Shown: one piece after another, positions 7,312-12,672 of the stretch
Position numbering within the stretch: the stretch's first letter is position 1
Layout: every line of letters starts with the position of its first letter
NCBI GenBank assembly: GCA_012799495.1
Contig: JAAZLD010000182.1
Span: forward strand, 1-12,672
DNA from: Desulfitobacterium sp.
GTDB taxonomy: Bacteria > Bacillota > Desulfitobacteriia > Desulfitobacteriales > Desulfitobacteriaceae
Direction of reading: 5' to 3'
DNA: 12,672 nucleotides
Made by a program: the position numbers and the translations under genes
The notes under the pieces: generated by a model
Database searches by the model: none
What the model saw: the letters and a program-made list of their open reading frames with translations, nothing else
What the model was told of the DNA's origin: nothing

Positions 7312-7340
7312 TTTCCCTTATGGTCAAGAAATGGTATAAT
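7312..7340 (+). promoter_or_regulatory. Extended -10 promoter for uvrB
   Basis: TGGTATAAT at 7332-7340 gives a perfect TATAAT (7335-7340) preceded by the TGn extension. The -35 position, 17 bases upstream (TTTCCC, 7312-7317), is poor, as tolerated by extended -10 promoters. Transcription would begin near 7347, about 30 bases before the uvrB start, with AAAGGAG (7362-7368) inside the leader. Confidence 0.65.
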
Positions 7341-7377
7341 CGTCTTTAGAATTATTTTTAAAAAGGAGCTTTAACCA

Positions 7378-9378
7378 ATGGAGTTTCGTCTGCATGCCCC
7401 ATTTCAACCTGCCGGGGATCAGCCAGAAGCAATAGAGGCCTTAGTGGCCAGCATTAAAAATAACCGGAAACATCAAACTTTACTAGGTGTTACAGGCTCA
7501 GGAAAAACTTTTACTATGGCAAATATTATTGCTAAAGTTCAAAAACCCACCTTAATCTTGGCTCATAATAAAACATTAGCCGCACAGCTTTACAGTGAGT
7601 TCAAAGAGTTTTTCCCTGAGAATGCTGTGGAATATTTCGTTAGTTATTATGATTACTATCAGCCTGAAGCCTATGTGCCTTCTAGTGATACCTATATAGA
7701 AAAGGATGCCTCAATCAATGATGAAATTGAAAAGTTGCGCCACTCAGCTACGGCAGCCCTTTTCGAGCGTAGGGATGTTATTGTAGTAGCCAGCGTTTCT
7801 TGTATTTATGGTTTAGGGGATCCTGAAGAATATCAAGATTTAATGGTTTCCTTACGTCAAGGCCAGGAAATCGATCGGGATGAAATCCTCCGCCGCCTTG
7901 TCAACATTCAATATGATCGGAATGATATGGCTTTTCAAAGAGGTACCTTCCGGGTTCGAGGGGATATAGTGGAGATTTATCCAGCAGGCTCTAGCGATCA
8001 TGCTATACGAATAGAAATGTTCGGGGATGAAATCGAACACATATACGAAATCAATGTCCTAACTGGGGAGATCTTAGGGGAAAGGCATCATGTATCTATT
8101 TTTCCTAACTCCCACTATGTAACTGCCCGAGACAAGGTTCTTTTAGCTTGCGAAAATATTGAAGCCGAGTTGGAAGAACGTCTCCAAGAGCTTCGTTCCC
8201 AGGACAAGCTATTAGAAGCCCAGCGCTTAGAACAGAGGACTCGCTATGATTTAGAAATGTTAAGGGAAATGGGTTTTTGTAATGGTGTGGAAAACTATTC
8301 TCGCCATTTAACATTACGTCAACCAGGGGAAACCCCCTATACTCTTCTCCATTTCTTTCCTGATGATTTTCTAATGATGATCGATGAATCTCATGTAACC
8401 ATTCCCCAGGTTCGTGGAATGTATGAAGGGGACCGTTCTCGGAAAACCACTTTAGTGGAATATGGATTTCGCTTACCTTCAGCTTTGGATAACCGTCCTC
8501 TGAAGTTCGATGAATTTGAAGAATTGGTACCCCAAAGAGTATATATCAGTGCCACTCCTGGCCCTTATGAATTGGAACGTTGTCCTCAAATTGTGGAACA
8601 GATCATTAGACCTACTGGACTCCTCGATCCGGAGATTTTTGTACGACCTACAAAAGGACAGATCGATGATCTAGTAGGAGAAATCAATAAACGGATAGAA
8701 CGAGATGAGCGAGTTTTAATCACTACCCTCACAAAGAAAATGGCTGAAGATCTTACAGACTATTTGAAAAACCTCAATATAGCTGTAAAATATCTTCATT
8801 CGGATATTACTACTTTAGACAGGGTCGAGATTTTACGAGAATTACGCTTAGGTGAAATCGATGTTGTCGTAGGTATTAACCTTTTGCGAGAAGGGTTAGA
8901 CTTGCCTGAAGTATCTTTAGTGGCTATTTTAGATGCAGATAAAGAAGGTTTCTTACGGGCAGAACGTTCCTTAATTCAAACTATCGGCCGAGCAGCTCGT
9001 AATTCTAATGGCCAAGTGATTATGTATGCGGACCAAATAACCCGCTCTATGAAAGTTGCTATTGAGGAAACTGAACGAAGACGCTCTATCCAAAAAGCTT
9101 ATAATGAAAAGATGGGAATAACTCCCCAAACTATCCGGAAAAAGATCTATGAAGGACCGGAAGCTACTAAAGTAGCAGAAAAGAAAGCAGCTTATGGTAG
9201 CAAGCTTTCGGGAGAAGAATTAGCAGAGCTTATCACTAACCTTGAAAAAGAAATGCGTTCAGCTGCAAAGGAGATGGATTTTGAGAGAGCAGCAGAAATC
9301 AGGGATGCTATTATAGAACTTAAAGGAGAAGAAAACAAATACAAACGGCCTTCTCAAACCCGCCGCCGCAAAAAATAA
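7378..9378 (+). CDS. uvrB: Excinuclease ABC subunit UvrB
   Basis: UvrB is the damage-verification subunit of nucleotide excision repair. It is loaded by UvrA, inserts a beta-hairpin at the lesion, and recruits UvrC for incision. The 666-residue length is normal. Visible elements are Walker A GVTGSGKT (37-44), the Tyr-rich beta-hairpin YYDYYQPEAYVPSSDTY (90-106), DESH helicase motif II (336-339), motif VI QTIGRAARN (about 534-542), and a C-terminal UVR domain (about 618-652, LEKEMRSAAKEMDFERAAEIRD) used to contact UvrC. The Arg/Lys-rich end (RRRKK) is common. The ATG at 7378 follows AAAGGAG by nine bases, and the first residues (MEFRLHAPFQPAGDQP) match the family N-terminus. It has its own promoter after a terminator and is probably co-transcribed with uvrA. 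Confidence 0.98.
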   Translation: MEFRLHAPFQPAGDQPEAIEALVASIKNNRKHQTLLGVTGSGKTFTMANIIAKVQKPTLILAHNKTLAAQLYSEFKEFFPENAVEYFVSYYDYYQPEAYVPSSDTYIEKDASINDEIEKLRHSATAALFERRDVIVVASVSCIYGLGDPEEYQDLMVSLRQGQEIDRDEILRRLVNIQYDRNDMAFQRGTFRVRGDIVEIYPAGSSDHAIRIEMFGDEIEHIYEINVLTGEILGERHHVSIFPNSHYVTARDKVLLACENIEAELEERLQELRSQDKLLEAQRLEQRTRYDLEMLREMGFCNGVENYSRHLTLRQPGETPYTLLHFFPDDFLMMIDESHVTIPQVRGMYEGDRSRKTTLVEYGFRLPSALDNRPLKFDEFEELVPQRVYISATPGPYELERCPQIVEQIIRPTGLLDPEIFVRPTKGQIDDLVGEINKRIERDERVLITTLTKKMAEDLTDYLKNLNIAVKYLHSDITTLDRVEILRELRLGEIDVVVGINLLREGLDLPEVSLVAILDADKEGFLRAERSLIQTIGRAARNSNGQVIMYADQITRSMKVAIEETERRRSIQKAYNEKMGITPQTIRKKIYEGPEATKVAEKKAAYGSKLSGEELAELITNLEKEMRSAAKEMDFERAAEIRDAIIELKGEENKYKRPSQTRRRKK

Positions 9379-9380
9379 CC

Positions 9381-9441
9381 GTGCCACGGGGACAGGTCAA
9401 ATGGCACACCCCCCGTACCAGAGGGACAGGTCAAATGGCAC
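9381..9441 (+). repeat. Two tandem REP-like hairpin repeats between uvrB and uvrA
   Basis: Unit 1 (9381-9407) is GTGCCA, a 15-base loop, then TGGCAC. Unit 2 (9415-9441) is GTACCA, a 15-base loop, then TGGCAC, with one stem mismatch. The units share the identical 19-mer GGGACAGGTCAAATGGCAC (9389-9407 and 9423-9441) and repeat at 34 bases. From memory, the GTGCCACGGGGACAGGT type of palindrome is dispersed in many Clostridia and related genomes, where it behaves like REP elements mobilised by IS200-like (RAYT) transposases. No transposase gene is in this window. Unit 1 starts two bases after the uvrB stop codon. Confidence 0.75.
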
Positions 9442-9565
9442 GCCCCTATCATACCCCTATGGCATGCTGTGAAAGGACAAAGCCTAAGCTATTCCTAATA
9501 CCAAACTCCAATACTCCAAAATTCCCAAACAGCAAAACTACGATACCAATAAACTCAAACAACCG
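9442..9565 (+). other. G-poor, C/A-rich leader before uvrA
   Basis: Between the REP-like repeats and the uvrA ribosome binding site, bases about 9480-9564 contain only about five G and many CCAA/ACTCC-type triplets, and I find no stable hairpin. Such C-rich, G-poor RNA is unstructured and resembles Rho-loading (rut) sequence, but it could equally be diverged remains of the repeat insertion. I see no promoter for uvrA here. Confidence 0.3.
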
Positions 9566-9576
9566 AAGGAGGATTT

Positions 9577-12399
9577 ATGTCACAAGAATATATTAAAGTA
9601 CGAGGGGCCCGAGTCCATAATTTAAAGAGTATAGATGTAGATATTCCCAGAAATAAGCTGGTAGTGATCACTGGACTTTCTGGCTCGGGAAAATCCTCTT
9701 TGGCTTTTGATACAATATATGCAGAGGGGCAACGGCGCTATGTAGAATCCCTCTCTTCTTATGCCCGGATGTTTTTAGGGCAAATGGACAAGCCTGATGT
9801 AGATTATATCGAAGGTTTGTCTCCAGCTATTTCCATCGATCAAAAGACAACTAGTCGTAACCCCCGTTCTACAGTAGGAACAGTAACAGAGATTTATGAT
9901 TATTTACGCTTACTATACGCTCGGATTGGGCATCCCCACTGTCCTAAATGTGGACGAGAGATTACCCAGCAAACTATCCAGCAGATGGTAGATCAGGTTA
10001 TGACTTACCCTGAACGGACAAGGATCCAAATCTTATCCCCCCTAGTCAGAGGAAAGAAAGGTGAACATGTAAAAATCCTGGAAGAAGCCCGGAAAGCTGG
10101 TTATGTTCGAGTAAGGGTAGATGGGGAAAACCGCGATTTAAGTGAAGATATCAAATTAGACAAAAACAAAAAACATACTATTGAAGTAGTAATTGACCGA
10201 ATTTCCATTAAACCTGAAAGCGCCACCCGTTTAACAGATTCTTTAGAGACAGCTCTAAAGCTTGGAGAAGGAAATGTTATTGTGGATGTTATCGGGGAAC
10301 AAGAAATTCTCTTTAGCGAGAACTTTGCTTGTCCTGACTGTAATATTGCTTTGGAAGAAGTCTCTCCTAGACTTTTCTCCTTTAACAGTCCCTTTGGAGC
10401 TTGCCCCACCTGTACAGGCTTAGGTTCAAATTTGGAAATCGATGTAGATTTAATCATACCTAATAAAAAACTCTCCCTTAAGGAAGGAGCAATTGCCCCT
10501 TGGGCCAAATCCCAATCTAATTTCTATCCCGCTATGCTGGCGGCAGTAGCTGAGGTTCTAGGCTTTACTATGGACACCCCTCTAGAAGAGCTAACAGATA
10601 AACAATGGAAGGGACTTTTATACGGAACTAAAAAAACTATAACCTTTGAGTTTAGCAGCTTTTTTGATGATCGGCCTAAAGTTAGGAAAGGACCTTTTGA
10701 AGGGTTGATTCCTTATTTTGAGCGACGCTATAAAGAAACCACTTCCAATTATGTCAGAGGAGAATTTGAAGGGTATATGAATGAACGACCTTGCCCTGAT
10801 TGTCAAGGAAAGCGCTTAAGACCAGAAGCTTTAGCAGTGAAAGTAGGAGACTTATCCATTGAGGAATTCACCCGTCTTCCTATTACTGATGCCCTAAAAT
10901 TCATCAATCAGTTAGAACTTACAGAAAAAGAAGCAACTATTGCTCGTCAGATTCTCAAGGAAGTCAAAGATCGGCTTGGTTTTCTAATCAATGTAGGCTT
11001 AGATTACCTTACTCTTGATCGATCAGCAGGAACCTTATCTGGGGGAGAAGCTCAGCGAATTCGCTTAGCAACTCAGATCGGGTCTAGTTTAACAGGAGTA
11101 CTTTATGTATTAGATGAGCCTAGTATTGGGCTCCATCAAAGGGATAACGAACGTCTTCTCTCTACCTTAAAAAACTTGCGAGACTTGGGAAATACCTTGC
11201 TAGTAGTGGAACATGACGAAGATACTATGCTGACAGCGGACCATATTGTAGATATCGGTCCTAAGGCTGGAGCTCATGGGGGCGAAGTTGTTGCTCAAGG
11301 AACTATAGAGGAGATCATAGCCAATGAAGGGTCTATAACAGGGCAATATCTAGCTGGTAAATTAAGAATACCCGTCCCTACTAAGCGACGTGAGCCAAAT
11401 GACAAGTGGCTTACAGTGAAAGGTGCTCAGGAAAATAATTTGAAAAATATCGATGTTTCTATTCCTTTAGGGGTATTTAACGTAGTAACAGGTGTTTCTG
11501 GTTCGGGAAAAAGCACCTTGGTTAATGAGATAATTTATAAAACCCTGGCCACAGAACTTAATCGTGCCACCAAACTCCGTCCAGGTGCCCATGAAACTAT
11601 AGAAGGATTAGAAAATCTGGATAAAGTAATCGATATTGACCAATCTCCTATCGGTCGTACACCTCGCTCTAACCCAGCCACTTACACTGGAGTATTTGAC
11701 TATATTCGGGAACTTTTTGCCCAAACTCCTGAAGCAAAATTGCGAGGGTATAAACCAGGTAGATTTAGTTTTAATGTTAAAGGCGGCCGCTGTGAGGCTT
11801 GTAAAGGGGATGGCATTATCAAGATTGAGATGCATTTCCTTTCCGATGTCTATGTTCAATGTGAAGTTTGCCGGGGTAAACGTTATAACCGGGAGACCCA
11901 GGAAGTAAAATATAAAGGAAAAAGCATCGCCGATATTCTGGCTCTCACGGTGGATGAAGCCGTGGAGTTCTTCCAGGCAGTTCCTCGCATCCTTCGTAAA
12001 ATGCAAACTCTTCAGGATGTAGGTTTAGGCTATATCCGGTTAGGCCAACCTGCCACTACTCTTTCTGGTGGGGAAGCCCAGCGAGTTAAACTAGCCACAG
12101 AACTAAGCCGCCGTAGCACAGGCAAAACCATCTATATCTTAGATGAGCCTACCACAGGCTTGCATATGGCTGATGTGGATCGTCTTCTCGATGTTCTCCA
12201 TCGTCTAGTAGATGGAGGAGATACAGTTCTCGTTATCGAGCATAACCTAGATGTAATTAAAACCGCAGATTATATTATCGATCTTGGCCCCGTAGGGGGA
12301 GATAAGGGTGGTCAGGTGGTAGTCACCGGAACCCCTGAAGAAGTAGCCGCTTGCCCTGACTCTTATACGGGACAATTCTTAAAAAGATATCTAGAGTAG
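9577..12399 (+). CDS. uvrA: Excinuclease ABC subunit UvrA
   Basis: UvrA is the dimeric ABC-type ATPase that finds DNA lesions and delivers UvrB. The 940-residue length is normal for class I UvrA. There are two ABC modules: Walker A GLSGSGKSS (33-41) with LSGGEAQR (487-494) and DEPSIGLH (from D513); and Walker A GVSGSGKST (639-647) with LSGGEAQR (829-836) and DEPTTGLH (from D856). Zinc-binding Cys pairs are all present: C122/C125 with C406/C409, C252/C255 with C276/C279, and C739/C742 with C762/C765. The UvrB-contact and signature region QMDKPDVDYIEGLSPAISID is intact. AAGGAGG (9566-9572) lies four bases before the ATG, a short spacing, but the N-terminus matches the family. It follows uvrB by 198 bases with no clear promoter or hairpin-plus-T terminator between, so one operon with uvrB is likely. 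Confidence 0.98.
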   Translation: MSQEYIKVRGARVHNLKSIDVDIPRNKLVVITGLSGSGKSSLAFDTIYAEGQRRYVESLSSYARMFLGQMDKPDVDYIEGLSPAISIDQKTTSRNPRSTVGTVTEIYDYLRLLYARIGHPHCPKCGREITQQTIQQMVDQVMTYPERTRIQILSPLVRGKKGEHVKILEEARKAGYVRVRVDGENRDLSEDIKLDKNKKHTIEVVIDRISIKPESATRLTDSLETALKLGEGNVIVDVIGEQEILFSENFACPDCNIALEEVSPRLFSFNSPFGACPTCTGLGSNLEIDVDLIIPNKKLSLKEGAIAPWAKSQSNFYPAMLAAVAEVLGFTMDTPLEELTDKQWKGLLYGTKKTITFEFSSFFDDRPKVRKGPFEGLIPYFERRYKETTSNYVRGEFEGYMNERPCPDCQGKRLRPEALAVKVGDLSIEEFTRLPITDALKFINQLELTEKEATIARQILKEVKDRLGFLINVGLDYLTLDRSAGTLSGGEAQRIRLATQIGSSLTGVLYVLDEPSIGLHQRDNERLLSTLKNLRDLGNTLLVVEHDEDTMLTADHIVDIGPKAGAHGGEVVAQGTIEEIIANEGSITGQYLAGKLRIPVPTKRREPNDKWLTVKGAQENNLKNIDVSIPLGVFNVVTGVSGSGKSTLVNEIIYKTLATELNRATKLRPGAHETIEGLENLDKVIDIDQSPIGRTPRSNPATYTGVFDYIRELFAQTPEAKLRGYKPGRFSFNVKGGRCEACKGDGIIKIEMHFLSDVYVQCEVCRGKRYNRETQEVKYKGKSIADILALTVDEAVEFFQAVPRILRKMQTLQDVGLGYIRLGQPATTLSGGEAQRVKLATELSRRSTGKTIYILDEPTTGLHMADVDRLLDVLHRLVDGGDTVLVIEHNLDVIKTADYIIDLGPVGGDKGGQVVVTGTPEEVAACPDSYTGQFLKRYLE

Positions 12400-12406
12400 A
12401 CAAACG

Positions 12407-12481
12407 AAAGCTCCACTTTTTCTTATCCATTATCGGCACCCTAAGGTGTTATAAGGTTAGAAACATAAGTGGAGCTTTTTC
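12407..12481 (+). terminator. Rho-independent terminator with nested hairpins after uvrA
   Basis: AAAGCTCCACTT (12407-12418) pairs perfectly over 12 bases with AAGTGGAGCTTT (12467-12478), followed by T residues. The 48-base interior can form further stems: CTTAT (12422-12426) with ATAAG (12451-12455), and CACC (12437-12440) with GGTG (12445-12448). It ends the uvrBA transcript, and the A-run on the left gives it some bidirectional character. Confidence 0.8.
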
Positions 12482-12510
12482 ATACCATAGGGAATATTGA
12501 ACACTAAGGA

Positions 12511-12667
12511 ACCACTACCGAGACTTCATTGGCCCCGGAGTGTAGCTCATTATATAGAAGAGAGCGATTTACGCGGGGTGGGCGAATAAGGGAAGAAGTT
12601 GAAGCCACGTATAGCGAAGCCACAGGTTCACTTTAGGTACTACCCTTGGGTTCATCTTCGTAGTGGT
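12511..12667. repeat. Possible small inverted-repeat element at the right edge
   Basis: ACCACTACCGAGA at 12511-12523 is matched in inverse orientation by the end of the window: the complement of 12655-12667 reads ACCACTACGAAGA, identical at 11 of 13 positions. The 157 bases between are visibly more GC-rich than the surrounding genes and contain two GAAGCCAC copies (12601 and 12616). No terminal target duplication or transposase is seen. It could be a MITE-like element, or chance. The rest of 12482-12672 has no gene I can support. Confidence 0.3.
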
Positions 12668-12672
12668 AGAAA

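Noticed and set aside
9381..9596. 71-codon + strand open frame between uvrB and uvrA
   Set aside because: It starts inside the REP-like repeat, runs through the G-poor leader and into the uvrA start. Its composition is repeat-derived (PRGQVKWHTPRTRGTGQMA) and it lacks a ribosome binding site.
10101..10508. 135-codon minus-strand open frame inside uvrA
   Set aside because: It is a shadow of the strongly conserved uvrA frame, with no ribosome binding site and low-complexity Ser/Leu composition. The other antisense frames within ftsE, uvrB and uvrA are rejected for the same reason.
12531..12590. tRNA-like start (GGCCCCG, then TAGCTC ... GAGCG) after uvrA
   Set aside because: The acceptor-like and D-stem-like pieces are suggestive, but the D-loop lacks GG, no anticodon arm or GGTTCGA T-arm follows, and no matching 3' acceptor strand is found.
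12633..12671. Possible C-terminal end of a minus-strand gene entering from the right
   Set aside because: Only about 12 codons (FYHYEDEPKGST then stop) are inside the window, too few to tell from chance, and it overlaps the inverted-repeat element.

Overview
The window looks like chromosomal DNA of a low-to-moderate GC, spore-forming-type Firmicute, most likely a member of the Clostridia (a Peptococcaceae/Desulfitobacterium-like lineage is a guess). The grounds are strong AAGGAGG-type ribosome binding sites, frequent GTG/TTG starts, many short hairpin-plus-T terminators, and the gene order ftsE-ftsX-(peptidoglycan hydrolase)-ctpB ... uvrB-uvrA, which resembles the ftsEX-ctpB ... uvrBA neighbourhood of Bacillus subtilis. 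All convincing genes lie on the + strand.

Region 1 (1-403): a possible promoter and a 92-residue protein of unknown family. Region 2 (524-4629): a cell-envelope cluster. FtsE (ATPase) and FtsX (membrane subunit) overlap. They are followed after 18 bases by a secreted coiled-coil/M23 peptidase with a complete zinc site, then by a membrane-anchored PDZ/S41 protease of the CtpA/CtpB type. The cluster ends in a long AT-rich terminator. The likely logic is that FtsEX uses ATP hydrolysis to control the secreted hydrolase through its coiled coil, while the S41 protease processes envelope proteins. Region 3 (4708-7310): two monocistronic-looking genes, each followed by a terminator. One is a P-loop ATPase of the uncharacterised PRK06851 type whose second half looks like a degenerate copy of the first. 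The other is a lipoprotein with a divergent sugar-binding-protein fold and a long low-complexity tail.

Region 4 (7289-12481): the nucleotide-excision-repair genes uvrB and uvrA, with an extended -10 promoter and a candidate LexA (SOS) operator that coincides with the upstream terminator hairpin. UvrA recognises the lesion and loads UvrB, the helicase-like verification subunit. The two genes are separated by about 200 bases that contain two tandem REP-like hairpins and a G-poor tract. Region 5 (12482-12672): no supportable gene. It holds a more GC-rich stretch flanked by an imperfect inverted repeat, possibly a small non-autonomous element.

I see no CRISPR array, rRNA, complete tRNA, transposase or defence system. 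The window is mostly conserved housekeeping DNA. The more unusual points are the PRK06851 half-duplication, the terminator/LexA-box overlap, the REP-like insertion inside uvrBA, the orphan lipoprotein and the element-like right edge.
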